Assembly (NCBI RefSeq): GCF_000519125.1
Contig: NZ_JAEX01000012.1
Span: 1 to 64,000 of the forward strand
DNA: 64,000 nucleotides
DNA from: Desulfocurvus vexinensis DSM 17965
Lineage (GTDB): Bacteria; Desulfobacterota; Desulfovibrionia; Desulfovibrionales; Desulfovibrionaceae
Reading direction: 5' to 3'
This document shows positions 19,834-29,310 of the stretch, in pieces (position 1 is the first letter of the stretch; every line of letters begins with the position of its first letter). The position numbers were made by a program, and so were the translations under genes. The notes below the pieces were generated by a model. That model did not search any database, was not told the DNA's origin, and saw nothing but the letters and a program-made list of their open reading frames with translations.

Positions 19834-19860
19834 CGCGGACCGCTGGCGCCCCAACGGACC

Positions 19861-19918
19861 GGGGCCCGGCGCGGCGAGGTGTTTTCGCACCCCGCCGCGC
19901 CGGGCCCCGCCCGTTTTT
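19861..19918 (+). terminator. Rho-independent terminator of the nifU-cysE operon
   Basis: A very stable stem: 16 bp at 19861-19876 with 19893-19908, continued by GGTG/CACC around the loop TTTTCG. It is followed by GCCCG and TTTTT. It separates cysE from the convergent ATPase gene. Confidence 0.85.
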
Positions 19919-19937
19919 CAGGCGCGCCCCGGGCGCC

Positions 19938-22496
19938 TCAGCGCGCCGAGGGCCGGAACAGGCGCAGGCGCAGCGCGTTGCTGACCACCGTCACCGACGA
20001 CAGGGCCATGGCCGTGCCTGCGAGCATGGGGTTCAGGGTCGGGCCGCCGAAGAGGTGCAGCAGCCCGGCGGCCACGGGGATGCCCAGGGTGTTGAAGGCG
20101 AAGGCCCAGAACAGGTTCTGGCGGATGTTGCCCATGGTGGCCCGGGCCAGCTCCAGGGCTGTGAGCACCCCGTGCAGGTCGGCGTGCATGAGCACCACGT
20201 CGCCGGACTCCACGGCCACGTCGATGCCCGAGCCCATGGCCATGCCCAGGTCGGCCCGCGCCAGGGCCGGGGCGTCGTTGATGCCGTCGCCGACCATGGC
20301 CACGGGCAGGCCCTGGGCCTGGATCTCGCGCACGCGGGCTTCCTTGTCCTCGGGGCGGACCTGGGCCAGCACCTCGTCGATGCCCGCCTGGGCGGCCATG
20401 GCCCGGGCCGTGACGGCGTTGTCGCCCGTGAGCATGACCACGCGCAGCCCCAGGGCCCGCAGACGCGCCACCACGGCGGGCGCCTCGGGCCGCAGAGTGT
20501 CGGCCACGGCCAAGAGCGCCACCAGCCGTCCGTCCAGCGCCAGGTACAGGGCGGTCTTGCCCTGGGCGGAGAGTTCCTCGGCGGCGCGCGCGGCGGCGGG
20601 CTCGTCGCGCCCGGCCACCTCGTGCTCGTCCATGAGCGCCGCGTTGCCCAGCAGCAGGGCGTGGCCGTCAATGGAGGCCGAGACCCCGCGTCCGGCCAGG
20701 GCCTGGAAGCCTCCGGGCTCGGGCAGCTCCAGCCCGCGGTCCTGGGCGGCGCGGACAATGGCCAGGGCCAGGGGATGCTCCGAGGTGCGCTCCACCCCGG
20801 CGGCCAGGGCCAGCAGGCGGTCTTCGCCCAGCCCGCAGCCGGGCAGGGGCGTGATGTCCGTGAGCACCGGCTGGCCATGGGTCAGGGTGCCGGTCTTGTC
20901 GAAGACCACGGCGCGCACGGACTCGGCGGTCTGCAAGGCCGCGCCGCTCTTGACCAGCACCCCGAGCTGCGCGCCGCGCCCGGTGCCGACCATGATGGAC
21001 ATGGGCGTGGCCAGGCCCATGGCGCAGGGGCAGGCGATGACCAGCACGGCGATGAAGATGCGCAGCGCCAGGGCCGTGTCGCCCGTGCCCAGCAGCCAGG
21101 CCAGCCCGGAGACGATGGCCACGGCGATGACGGCGGGCACGAAATAAAAGCTGATGCGGTCGGCCAGCCCGGAAATGGGCGCCTTGGAGCCCTGGGCCTG
21201 CTGCACCAGGCGGATGATGCGTGCCAGCACCGTATCCTGGCCCACGCGGGCCGCGCGCACGGTGAGCGCGCCGGTGGTGTTCATGGTCCCGCCGGTCACG
21301 GTGTCGCCGGGGTTCTTGCTCACGGGCAGGGGCTCGCCGGTGAGCATGGACTCGTCCACCGCGCTGCCGCCCGCCACCACCGCGCCGTCCACGGGCACGC
21401 GCTCGCCCGGGCGCACCAGCACCACGTCCCCGGGCTCCACCTCGTCCAGGGCTACGGTGGTGTGCTCGCCGCCGGGGCCGACCAGGGTCGCCGTGTCCGG
21501 CGCCAGGCGCATCAGCGCGCGGATGGCGTCGGAGGTGCGCAGCCGCGAGCGGGCCTCGAAATACTTGCCCAGGGAGATCATGGCGATGAGCACCGCCGCG
21601 GACTCGTAGTAGAGGTCCATGGCGTGGGTCTGCGGGTCCACCCCCAGGGCCACCAGCAGGGTGGCCCACAGGCTGTGCACCAGGGCCGCGCCGGTGCCCA
21701 CGGCCACCAGGGAGTCCATGTCCGGCTGGCGGCGCCAGAGGTTCGGCAGCCCGCGCAGGTAGAAATGGCGGCCCGACCAGACCACGGGCAGGGTCAGGGC
21801 CAGCTGGGCCAGGGCGAAGCCCAGGGGGTTGTGCATGGGGTCGAGCCACACGGGCAGGGGCAGCCCGGCCATGTGGCCCATGGAGAGCACCAGCAGCGGC
21901 GCGGCAAAGGCGAAGGCCGGGATCAGGCGGCGCCGGGTGGCGTCCAGCCGGGCCAGGGCCTCGCGGCGGCGCTCCTCGAAGAGGTCCGGCCCGGCCCCGG
22001 GGGTCATGATGCGCGACTCGAAGCCCAGTTCGCGGATTGTGGCGCGGATGTCGCGGCGCGACACCCGGGCGGGCTCGAAGCGGAAACGGCCCGTCTCGCC
22101 CGCCAGGCTGACCTCGGCGGCCAGTACGCCGTCCATGGCGCCCACCACGCGCTCGATGCGCGCGGAACACGCCGCGCAGTGCATGCCGCCGATGGCCAGG
22201 TCCAGGGTCTCCTCGCCGGGCAGGCCGTCCGGACTTTCGGGCGCCCCGGCGGCTCCGGGCGCGGGGGGCAGGGTCACGCTGAAGCCCAGGTCCGCCACGC
22301 GGCGGGCCACGGCCTCCGGGCTCAGGGTCCCGGGGTCGTAGGCCAGGTTCATGGTCTCGCTGGCCAGGTTGACGCTGACCTCGCGCACGCCGTCCATGGC
22401 GCCTACCACGCGCTCGATGCGCGCGGAGCACGCCGCGCAGTGCATCCCTTCCACGGGCGCCGTGAGGCGCGCGGTGGCGGGTGTGTCGTCGCTCAT
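19938..22496 (-). CDS. copA: Cu+-exporting P1B-type ATPase
   Basis: An 852-residue inner-membrane copper pump. Two N-terminal heavy-metal domains carry GMHCAACS (Cys near residues 19 and 109). The actuator loop has TGEPLPVS (near 384), the transport helix has [10 protein letters not shown] (near 489), the phosphorylation site is DKTGT (near 530), and the nucleotide site has SEHPLALA and GDGINDAP (near 732). TM8 has [13 protein letters not shown], typical of P1B-1. TM7 reads AFAFN where most CopA proteins have YN, a Tyr-to-Phe change beside a copper ligand. It lies 46 bp after a small Cys-rich protein gene in the same transcript. Confidence 0.93.
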   Translation of the reverse strand: MSDDTPATARLTAPVEGMHCAACSARIERVVGAMDGVREVSVNLASETMNLAYDPGTLSPEAVARRVADLGFSVTLPPAPGAAGAPESPDGLPGEETLDLAIGGMHCAACSARIERVVGAMDGVLAAEVSLAGETGRFRFEPARVSRRDIRATIRELGFESRIMTPGAGPDLFEERRREALARLDATRRRLIPAFAFAAPLLVLSMGHMAGLPLPVWLDPMHNPLGFALAQLALTLPVVWSGRHFYLRGLPNLWRRQPDMDSLVAVGTGAALVHSLWATLLVALGVDPQTHAMDLYYESAAVLIAMISLGKYFEARSRLRTSDAIRALMRLAPDTATLVGPGGEHTTVALDEVEPGDVVLVRPGERVPVDGAVVAGGSAVDESMLTGEPLPVSKNPGDTVTGGTMNTTGALTVRAARVGQDTVLARIIRLVQQAQGSKAPISGLADRISFYFVPAVIAVAIVSGLAWLLGTGDTALALRIFIAVLVIACPCAMGLATPMSIMVGTGRGAQLGVLVKSGAALQTAESVRAVVFDKTGTLTHGQPVLTDITPLPGCGLGEDRLLALAAGVERTSEHPLALAIVRAAQDRGLELPEPGGFQALAGRGVSASIDGHALLLGNAALMDEHEVAGRDEPAAARAAEELSAQGKTALYLALDGRLVALLAVADTLRPEAPAVVARLRALGLRVVMLTGDNAVTARAMAAQAGIDEVLAQVRPEDKEARVREIQAQGLPVAMVGDGINDAPALARADLGMAMGSGIDVAVESGDVVLMHADLHGVLTALELARATMGNIRQNLFWAFAFNTLGIPVAAGLLHLFGGPTLNPMLAGTAMALSSVTVVSNALRLRLFRPSAR

Positions 22497-22542
22497 GGGG
22501 TCTCCTTGGCGCGGCGCGCGGCGGCGCGCCGGTTGCGGCGGA

Positions 22543-22737
22543 TCAGTCCCTGGGGCGATGGTCGCCCAGGCCCTGGCCCTGGCCCTGTGAGGGGCAGGCC
22601 CCGCCGCCCGAATCGTCGCAGCCGTCGCAGCCGCAGCAGCCGCCGCCCTGGCGTTGCTTTTTGAGGCGGCGGTACAGGTATACCCCCGCAATGGCCACGA
22701 TGGCCAGCACCAGGGCCAGATCGGCGAAATTGCTCAT
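22543..22737 (-). CDS. FeoB-associated Cys-rich membrane protein-like
   Basis: A 64-residue protein with one N-terminal membrane segment (about 6-22, [16 protein letters not shown]). It is followed by RRLKKQRQ and a Cys cluster [19 protein letters not shown], then a Gly/Gln-rich tail. This matches the small FeoB-associated Cys-rich family, usually next to feoB. Here it precedes a copper ATPase instead, but a Fur-like box lies in its promoter. Metal binding by the Cys cluster is inference. Confidence 0.8.
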   Translation of the reverse strand: MSNFADLALVLAIVAIAGVYLYRRLKKQRQGGGCCGCDGCDDSGGGACPSQGQGQGLGDHRPRD

Positions 22738-22778
22738 GGTCGTCCTCGCTGGGCGCGCCGGGAGCGGCGCGCCAGTCT

Positions 22779-22797
22779 GAATATGAAAATCATTTGC
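22779..22797. promoter_or_regulatory. Fur-like box
   Basis: The 19 bases GAATATGAAAATCATTTGC match the classical Fur consensus at 14 of 19 positions. It lies just downstream of a promoter -10 and 41 bp upstream of the Cys-rich protein start, where a bound repressor would block initiation. Confidence 0.6.
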
Positions 22798-22803
22798 AGC
22801 AAA

Positions 22804-22832
22804 AGGATAGTGCCCGTGCGGGGCGGCGTCAA
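22804..22832 (-). promoter_or_regulatory. Promoter of the Cys-rich protein/copA operon
   Basis: The minus strand shows TTGACG (22827-22832), a 17-bp spacer, and TATCCT (22804-22809). The predicted start point falls in the Fur-like box. Confidence 0.5.
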
Positions 22833-23094
22833 GGGCCCGTCGTGCCGTGGGGCGGGTGCGCGCGCAGTTCGTGGGCCCGGCCCCGGGGGGCGGGCTTCCG
22901 GCGCCGGGGTCGCGGTCGCAGGACCTGGGGCGCCCGCGCCGTGCCGTGCCGGGCTCGGGCACCGGAGGGCGGGCGCTCTGCGCACCGGGCATCGGGGAGA
23001 CGGCTTCCCGGGCGGCCCCGGGGCAGGGCAGGCCTTGCGTCAGGCTGCCGGGCGGGCCTGGGCGGGTCCGGTGCCGGGCTGCGGCTTCCCTGCC
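22833..23094. other. GC-rich intergenic stretch, no gene seen
   Basis: Between the copA-operon promoter and the 3' end of cmk. Frames open here have no recognisable protein or Shine-Dalgarno support. Confidence 0.5.
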
Positions 23095-23760
23095 TCAGGC
23101 CCGGCCCAGGGCGGCCATGATGGCGGCGAATACGCCGTCGATGTCCAGGGCGCCGGTGTCGATGACCACGGCGTCGGGCGCGGGGCGCAGGGGGGCCACG
23201 GCGCGGTTGCGGTCCTGGTGGTCGCGGGCGCGGATCTGCTCGGTGATGGCCGCCAGGTCCGCCGGGGCGCCCATGGCGCGCAGCTGCTCGCAGCGCCGCC
23301 GGGCGCGGACCTCGGGCGCCGCGTCCAGGAAGATCTTGTGCGCGGCCTCGGGGAAGACCACCGTGCCCATGTCGCGGCCCTCGGCCACCAGGGCCGTGGC
23401 CCGGCCCACGGCGCGCTGGGCCGCCTTGAGGAACTCGCGCACCACCGGCAGGGTCGCCACGTCCGAGGCCATCATGCCCACCTGCTCGGTGCGCACCTCG
23501 TCGCCCACGGCCCGCCCGTTCAGGCGCAGCACCGAGGCCGCCCCGCCGCCCGACAGGCCGAAATCCAGCCCCGCCAGCCGCGCGCGCAACTCGGCCTCGG
23601 GCAGCTCGCGCGCGCCGGGCCCCAGGGCCAGGGCCGTGGCGCGGAACATGGCCCCCGTGTCCAGGTAGGCCAGCCCCAACGCCTCGGCCACGCGCCGGGC
23701 CAGGGTCGTCTTGCCCACGCCCGCCGGGCCGTCCAGGGTCACCACGCGCGGCGCGCTCAT
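23095..23760 (-). CDS. cmk: Cytidylate kinase
   Basis: A 221-residue nucleoside monophosphate kinase phosphorylating CMP/dCMP with ATP. The P-loop is DGPAGVGKTT (near residue 10), followed by AYLDTGAMFRATAL; EGRDMGTVVFPEAAHKIFLDA and RDHQDRNRAVAPL are further Cmk motifs. Its ATG overlaps the hisC stop (ATGA), so the two are coupled. In other bacteria cmk often sits beside aromatic or aminotransferase genes. Confidence 0.95.
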   Translation of the reverse strand: MSAPRVVTLDGPAGVGKTTLARRVAEALGLAYLDTGAMFRATALALGPGARELPEAELRARLAGLDFGLSGGGAASVLRLNGRAVGDEVRTEQVGMMASDVATLPVVREFLKAAQRAVGRATALVAEGRDMGTVVFPEAAHKIFLDAAPEVRARRRCEQLRAMGAPADLAAITEQIRARDHQDRNRAVAPLRPAPDAVVIDTGALDIDGVFAAIMAALGRA

Positions 23761-24869
23761 GCCAGCACCTCGCCCAGGTGGCGCACCAGCTCGGCGTTCT
23801 CGAAGGCGTTGCCCACGCTCACGCGCAGCGCCGAGGGCATGCCGTAGCTGACCAGGGGCCGCAGGATGATCCCGCGCGCCAAGAGCGCCTCGAAGACGCC
23901 CCCGGCGTCCAGCTTCGCGCCCCGGGGCAGCTCCATGATGAAGAAGTTGGCCTGCGACGGCCAGACCCGGCAGCCCAGGGCCCCCAGCTCGCGCGAAAGG
24001 TACTCGCGGCCCTCGCGCACGGCCTGGAGCGTGGCGCGTACGAAATCGCCATCGGCCAGCGCGGCGATGCCCGCCTCCTCGGCCAGGATGTTCACCGAGA
24101 AGGGCGGCTTGACCCGCAGGCAGTAGTCCGCCAGCCATTCGGGCAGGAGCCCGTAGCCCAGGCGCAGCCCGGCCAGCCCGTACATCTTGGAGAAGGTGCG
24201 CAGCACCGCCACGCCGGGGAACTCCTCCAGCCGGGGCAGCAGGGAGTAGGCCTGCTGCGGCTCGGCGAAGTCCATGTAGGCCTCGTCGAGCACCAGCAGG
24301 CACTGCGGGGGCAGCTCGCGGGCCAGCCGCTCGAGCATGGCCACCGGCGGGGCGTAGCCCGAGGGGTTGTCCGGCGTGGTCACGAAGCAGATGGCCGTGT
24401 TCTCGTCGGCCAGGGCCAGCAGGGCGCCCGGGTCGAAGCTGAAGTCCTCGCGCAGGGGCGTCTGGCGGAATTCCACCCCGCACAGCCGGGCCTGGAGCTT
24501 GTACATGGAAAAGCACGGCTTGAAGGCGATGATATTGTCGCGCCCGGGGCGGGCCTTGACGCGGATGAGCAGGTCGATGATCTCGTCGGACCCGTTGCCC
24601 GCCACCACGCGCCCGGCAGGCAGGCCGTGGTGCGCGCCAATGGCCGCCGCCAGCCGGGGCGTGCCCGCCTGGGCGTAGCGGAAGGCCAGCCCGGCCTTGT
24701 CGCACAGCACCTTCTGCACCACCGGCGAGGTGCCCAGCGGGTTCTCGTTGGAGGCCATCTTGATCACCGAGCCCAGGCCGTAGCGGGCCTTGATGGCGTC
24801 GATGGTCAGCCCCGGCGTGTACGCCTCGAACCCCTCGACCTCGGGCCGAACCCTGCGGATGTCGCCCAT
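23757..24869 (-). CDS. hisC: Histidinol-phosphate aminotransferase
   Basis: A 370-residue class I/II PLP aminotransferase. It converts imidazole-acetol phosphate to histidinol phosphate, and many homologues also accept aromatic keto acids. Conserved segments are MASNENPLG, GNGSDEIIDLLIR, FVTTPDNPSG, VLDEAYMDFAEPQ and TFSKMYGLAGLRLGYG with the PLP lysine (near 232). The ATG at 24869 is used: AGGAGG precedes it by 9 bases, whereas the TTG two codons earlier would be only 3 bases from it. Confidence 0.93.
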   Translation of the reverse strand: MGDIRRVRPEVEGFEAYTPGLTIDAIKARYGLGSVIKMASNENPLGTSPVVQKVLCDKAGLAFRYAQAGTPRLAAAIGAHHGLPAGRVVAGNGSDEIIDLLIRVKARPGRDNIIAFKPCFSMYKLQARLCGVEFRQTPLREDFSFDPGALLALADENTAICFVTTPDNPSGYAPPVAMLERLARELPPQCLLVLDEAYMDFAEPQQAYSLLPRLEEFPGVAVLRTFSKMYGLAGLRLGYGLLPEWLADYCLRVKPPFSVNILAEEAGIAALADGDFVRATLQAVREGREYLSRELGALGCRVWPSQANFFIMELPRGAKLDAGGVFEALLARGIILRPLVSYGMPSALRVSVGNAFENAELVRHLGEVLA

Positions 24870-24904
24870 ACCCAATCGCCTCCTCGCGGTTGAACAAACG
24901 CAAA

Positions 24905-24933
24905 ACCAAACGCCAAAGCCCGGCGCTTGTCAA
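24905..24933 (-). promoter_or_regulatory. Candidate promoter of hisC-cmk
   Basis: The minus strand shows TTGACA (24928-24933), a 17-bp spacer, and TTTGGT (24905-24910). The -35 is perfect, the -10 poor. Confidence 0.35.
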
Positions 24934-25115
24934 CACGGGGGTGCGCCGGGGCAAGGGGAAGCAGAACCGGACAAGGGGGGCGCCGGACGCGGGGCGCCGC
25001 CGCCTCCGGCCTCTGCGTGCGCCACCGCCGCCCCCGCGCCGCCATTGCGCCCGGGGGGCGGGTGGCCTAGAGTGGGCGCATCCCGAAGCCTGCCACAACC
25101 CTGGAGAAGAAGGCG

Positions 25116-25595
25116 ATGATCGAACGCAAGCCCGAGCGGCGGATTACGAACCCCGAGGAGTTGGCCCATGTGTTGCGCAAGGCGCAGATCCTGCGGCTGG
25201 GCATGGCCGGCCCCGACGGGCCGTACGTGGTGCCCATGAACTATGGGATCGGCGGGGGCTGCCTGTACCTGCATTCCTCGTGCAAGGGGCGCAAGGCCGA
25301 AACGCTGCGCGCGGACCCCCGGGTGTGCTTCGAGCTGGAGACGGACGTGGCGCTCATCGAGGACGACAAGCCCTGCGGCTTCAGCATGAAGTTCAAGAGC
25401 ATCGTGGGCTTCGGGCGCGTGGTGGTGCTGGAAACCGTGGCCGAGAAGCGCGCGGGGCTGCGGGCGATCATGGCCCACTACACCGAGGACGAGTACCCCG
25501 ACGAGGCCTTTCCGGAAGCAGTGCTGGCCAAGACCTGCGTGATGCGCCTGGACATCGAGTCCATGACCGGCGCGCGCCACGGCTGGAACGGCTGA
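25116..25595 (+). CDS. Pyridoxamine 5'-phosphate oxidase-family (NimA-like) flavoprotein
   Basis: A 159-residue split-barrel protein of the flavin-binding PNPOx-like group. It begins MIERKPERRITNPEELAHVL and continues LRLGMAGPDGPYVVPMNYG, LYLHSSCKGRKAETLRADPRVCFELE and KSIVGFGRVVVLE, the layout of nitroimidazole-resistance NimA relatives. Substrate unknown; reduction of small nitro- or quinone-type compounds is a family guess. GGAGAAGAAGG precedes the start. It is convergent with the SLC13 gene, 12 bp apart. Confidence 0.85.
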   Translation: MIERKPERRITNPEELAHVLRKAQILRLGMAGPDGPYVVPMNYGIGGGCLYLHSSCKGRKAETLRADPRVCFELETDVALIEDDKPCGFSMKFKSIVGFGRVVVLETVAEKRAGLRAIMAHYTEDEYPDEAFPEAVLAKTCVMRLDIESMTGARHGWNG

Positions 25596-25607
25596 CCTGC
25601 GGGCCGC

Positions 25608-27440
25608 CTACAGCGGCCAGACCAGCAGGATCAGCGGCACGGCCACCAGGGGCACCAGGACGGACAGCGGCAGCCCCAGGCGCCAGTAGTCGCCGAAGCG
25701 GTAGCCGCCCGGGCCCATGACCAGGGTGTTGGACTGGTGGCCGATGGGCGTGAGGAAGGGCGTGGAGCAGCCCACGCACACGGCCATGAGGAACGGGTCC
25801 ATGGGCGCGCCGAAGCCCGCGGCCACGCGCAGGGCGATGGGCGCCATGAGCACGGCGGCGGCGGCGTTGTTGATGACGTTGGACAGGGCCATGGTGCCCA
25901 CCAGCAAGACGGCCAGGGCCAGGGCCGGGCCGCCCGCGCCGGTGGCGGCCATGAGGGCGTCGGCCACGGTGGCGGCGCCGCCCGTGGCCTCCAGGGCTTC
26001 GCCCACGGGGAACATGGCGCCCAGCAGCACGATGACGGGCCATTCGATGCTGTCGTAGGCCTCGCGCAGACTCAGCACGCGCGCCAGGATCATGCCCGCC
26101 GCCGCCGCCGTGAGGGCGATGTGCACGGGCAGCAGGCCGAAGGTGGCGGCGGCGATGCCCGCCGCGAAGAGCCCCACGGCCAGGGGCCCGCCCGAGGGTC
26201 GCGTCAGGCGCAGTTCGCGTTCGGCCAGGGGAAAAAGCCCCAGGGCGGGCAGGGCCGGGGCCATGTCCTGGGCCATGCCCTGGAGCAGCAGCACATCGCC
26301 GGGCCGGAAGCGCACGTTGCGCAGGCGCCTGCGGATGGGCTGGCCCTGGCGCGAGACGGCCAGCAGGTTCGCCCCGTGGCGGTGGCGCAGGGCCAGGTCG
26401 CGCACGGTGCGGCCCACCAGGCGCGAGTTCACGCCGACCACCGCCTCCATGAGCTCCATGTGCGAGGTCTCGCGGTAGGTTTCGCAGTCGGGGTCCGGGG
26501 TCCGGGGCACGGGCCCGGCCTGGGCGTCCTCCTGGAACAGGCGGGTGCAGATGTCCTTGCTGGCGCGCAGCTCCAGGCGCGCGGTCTCCAGCAGGCGCTC
26601 CAGGTCGGCGGGGGCGGCCTCCACCAGCAGCACGTCGCCGGGGGCGAGAATTTCGCGGTCCGCCGGGGTGCCCAGCACGCGGCCCGCGCGCACCAGCCCC
26701 ACCACCAGCACATCCACCTCGGGCAGATGCTCCACCTCGCCCACCCGGGTGCCGACCAGGGGCGAGTCGTCGCCCACGCGGACCTCGGTCAGGTAGGCGT
26801 CGATGTGGAAGAGGTCGTCGCGGCCCTCGCCCTCGCGGCTGGGGATGAGCCGCCAGCCGCCCAGGGCGATGAAGGCCAGCCCGGCCAGGGCCGTGCCCGC
26901 GCCCACGGGCAGGAAGTCGAACATCCGGTAGGCCTGGCCCGTGGCCTCCTGGCGGAAGGCCGAGAGGATCAGGTTGGGCGGGGTGCCGATGAGGGTGGTC
27001 AGCCCGCCCAGCAGCGAGCCGAAGGCCAGGGGCATGAGGAAGCGCGAGGGCGGGCGGTTGTGCGAGCGGGCCAGGCGCACGGCCACGGGCATGAGCAGGG
27101 CCAGGGCGCCGACGTTGTTCATGAACCCCGAGGCCACCAGGACCAGGGCGGTGAGGGCGGTGATCTGCACCGTGAGGTTGGAGCCCAGGAATTCCAGCCT
27201 GCGGGCCAGGGCGTCCACGACGCCAGCCTTGGCTAGGCCCCGGCTGATGACCAGCACGGCGGCCACGGTGACCACCGCCGGATGGCCGAAGCCGGAAAAG
27301 GCCGTCTGCGCCGGGGCCACCCCGGCCAGGACCACGGCCAAAAGCGCCAGCAGCGCCACCAGATCGTAGCGCAGCCCGCCGTGGATGAAGAGCGCCAGGG
27401 CCATGGCCAGGGTGCCGAAGACGAAGGTCTGCTCGAACAT
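25608..27440 (-). CDS. SLC13-family permease with two TrkA-C domains
   Basis: A 610-residue inner-membrane transporter of the ArsB/NhaD-DASS superfamily. Membrane segments fill about 5-205 and 425-608. Two cytoplasmic TrkA-C (RCK_C) domains lie between them (about 220-305 and 345-415; GDDSPLVGTRVGEVEHLPEV and NSRLVGRTVRDLALRHRHG). Re-entrant-loop signatures GTPPNLILSAF and VGCSTPFLTPIGHQSNTLVMGP are clear. In sulfate reducers such proteins are often annotated as sulfate or sulfonate permeases, which is plausible but unproven here. GGAGGCGGTCCC precedes the start. Confidence 0.9.
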   Translation of the reverse strand: MFEQTFVFGTLAMALALFIHGGLRYDLVALLALLAVVLAGVAPAQTAFSGFGHPAVVTVAAVLVISRGLAKAGVVDALARRLEFLGSNLTVQITALTALVLVASGFMNNVGALALLMPVAVRLARSHNRPPSRFLMPLAFGSLLGGLTTLIGTPPNLILSAFRQEATGQAYRMFDFLPVGAGTALAGLAFIALGGWRLIPSREGEGRDDLFHIDAYLTEVRVGDDSPLVGTRVGEVEHLPEVDVLVVGLVRAGRVLGTPADREILAPGDVLLVEAAPADLERLLETARLELRASKDICTRLFQEDAQAGPVPRTPDPDCETYRETSHMELMEAVVGVNSRLVGRTVRDLALRHRHGANLLAVSRQGQPIRRRLRNVRFRPGDVLLLQGMAQDMAPALPALGLFPLAERELRLTRPSGGPLAVGLFAAGIAAATFGLLPVHIALTAAAAGMILARVLSLREAYDSIEWPVIVLLGAMFPVGEALEATGGAATVADALMAATGAGGPALALAVLLVGTMALSNVINNAAAAVLMAPIALRVAAGFGAPMDPFLMAVCVGCSTPFLTPIGHQSNTLVMGPGGYRFGDYWRLGLPLSVLVPLVAVPLILLVWPL

Positions 27441-27471
27441 GGGACCGCCTCCGGCCCCACCATAGCATGGA

Positions 27472-28347
27472 TTATTCGCGCAGCGCCACAAGGCTGGAGA
27501 GCACGCCCACCAGGGTCATGCCCGCCAGCAGGGCCAGGCAGTGGGCCAGGGGCAGGAAGGTGAAGGCCATGTGCAGGGGCGGGGTGGCGGCCAGATCGGC
27601 CAGGGCCAGGTGCGCCAGGGCCAGCAGCCCCAGGGCCAGAACTCCGCCCAGCAGGCCCTGCACCGCGCCGCCCACCAGCAGCGGCAGCTGGATGTACCAG
27701 CGCCCGGCGCCCACCAGGCGCAGGATTTCCACCTCGTCGCGCCGCCCGGCCAGGGCCAGGCGCAACGTATTGCCCACCACCAGCGCCCCCGTGAGCCCGA
27801 GCAGGCCGATGAGCGGCCAGAGCACCGTGCGGGCGAAGCGCTGCCAGGAGCGGGCCAGGTCCACCTGCAGGGCGCTGTAGTGGATGTCGGCCACCCCGGG
27901 CAGCCCTTGCAGGGCGCGCAGGGTCTGCTGCACGAACTCGGCGGGGTCGGCCCCCGGGGCGTGCAGGCTGACCACCGCCGTGGGCGGCAGGCCGCCGCCG
28001 GGCAGCGTCTTGAGGGCCTCGGCCCCGCCCTGCAGGGCCACGCCCAGCTCAGCCAGGGCCTGGTCGGGGGTGTAGGTGGTCTTGGCGTGGAAGCCGGGCA
28101 GGGCGTCCAGCTCCTGCCATTGGGCGCGCACGGTGTCCAGGGGCGCGTCGGACGCCCAGTAGACCTGGAAGACGAACTCGCCCCCGGCGGAAAGCAGGGC
28201 CTGGTTGAGGTTGACCAGCAGCAGCAGGAACAGCCCGGCCAGGAAGGCCGTGAGGGTCACGGCGCCCAGGGCCAGGGCCTGGGCCAGGGGGTTGCGGCCC
28301 AGGTCGGCCACCCCGCGCAGGATAAGGCGCGCCAGCCGGGCGATCAT
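27472..28347 (-). CDS. ftsX: Cell-division protein FtsX
   Basis: A 291-residue four-helix membrane protein, partner of FtsE in the complex that controls peptidoglycan hydrolases at the septum. The first membrane segment is about residues 26-46 (ALGAVTLTAFLAGLFLLLL). A periplasmic domain about 50-170 follows, and three more helices (ALVVGNTLRLALAGRRDEVEILRLVGA marks the cytoplasmic loop). Its ATG overlaps the ftsE stop. Confidence 0.93.
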   Translation of the reverse strand: MIARLARLILRGVADLGRNPLAQALALGAVTLTAFLAGLFLLLLVNLNQALLSAGGEFVFQVYWASDAPLDTVRAQWQELDALPGFHAKTTYTPDQALAELGVALQGGAEALKTLPGGGLPPTAVVSLHAPGADPAEFVQQTLRALQGLPGVADIHYSALQVDLARSWQRFARTVLWPLIGLLGLTGALVVGNTLRLALAGRRDEVEILRLVGAGRWYIQLPLLVGGAVQGLLGGVLALGLLALAHLALADLAATPPLHMAFTFLPLAHCLALLAGMTLVGVLSSLVALRE

Positions 28348-29105
28348 GACGCCCTCCGGGGGGCCGGGCAGGCCGGGCCGTCCTCGGGGCCGCCCTGGGG
28401 GGCGACTTCCAGGTCGGCGGCGCGCCAGTTGGCGGCGGTGATGCGTCCGTCCGTCAGCTCCAGGAGCCGCGCCCCGGGCACGGCGGCCACCACGTCGCGG
28501 TTGTGGGTCGCCAGGACGATGGTCGTGCCGAAGGTGTTGAACTGCTTGAAGACTTCCATGAGATGCAGGGCCAGGGCGCGGTCGAGGTTGCCGGTGGGCT
28601 CGTCGGCCAGCAGCAGCTGGGGGTTGACCACGATGGCCCGGGCGATGGCCACGCGCTGCTGCTCGCCGCCGGAAAGGCGCGCACAGGGGCATAGGGCCTT
28701 GTCGTCCAGCCCCAGGCTGCGCAGCACGGCGCTCACGCGCTTGCGGATGGTGGCCCGGGGCGTGGCGCGGACCTCCAGGGGCAGGGCCACGTTGTCGGCC
28801 ACGCTGCGCGCGGGCAGGATGCGGAAGTCCTGGAAGACCACGCTCACCTGGCGGCGCAGTTGGGGAATATGCCGCGCGGGCAGGCCCTTGAGCTGGAACC
28901 CGGCAACCTCGGCGGCGCCGCGCGCCAGGGGCAGCGCGCCGTGCAACAGGCGCAAGAGGGTGGTCTTGCCCGCGCCAGACGGGCCGGACAGGAACAGGAA
29001 GCCGCCCTTGGGCAGGGAGAAGCTGACGTTGCGCAGGGCCCAGTGCGCGCCGAAGTTGTGCGACACATGCTGGACCCGGACCATGGGTGCGGGCGTGGTT
29101 TCCAT
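28344..29105 (-). CDS. ftsE: Cell-division ATP-binding protein FtsE
   Basis: A 253-residue ABC ATPase with Walker A GPSGAGKTT, Q-loop VFQDFRILPARSV, signature LSGGEQQRVAIARAI and Walker B LLLADEPTGNLD, followed by the H-loop ATHNRDVV. It energises FtsX. The C-terminal 25 residues extend beyond the usual FtsE end. No strong Shine-Dalgarno precedes either possible ATG (29105 or 29084); the longer form is given. Confidence 0.93.
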   Translation of the reverse strand: METTPAPMVRVQHVSHNFGAHWALRNVSFSLPKGGFLFLSGPSGAGKTTLLRLLHGALPLARGAAEVAGFQLKGLPARHIPQLRRQVSVVFQDFRILPARSVADNVALPLEVRATPRATIRKRVSAVLRSLGLDDKALCPCARLSGGEQQRVAIARAIVVNPQLLLADEPTGNLDRALALHLMEVFKQFNTFGTTIVLATHNRDVVAAVPGARLLELTDGRITAANWRAADLEVAPQGGPEDGPACPAPRRAS

Positions 29106-29310
29106 GCTCGGGGCAGGGTAGCGCGTTTGCCCTGGCAGGGCAATGGGCCCGGGGGGGGCGGCGCAGGGGCGCCCTGCGGGCGTGCGGCCCGAAGCCGCCA
29201 GGGCCGGGCAACGGACGGCGCCCCGCCGCCCCGCCGCGCAGTGCCCGGACCGCGCTGTTGCGCCAGGGCGCGCCAGGGCCGCCTGGGGCCTGCGGATTCC
29301 TGGCCGCCCG

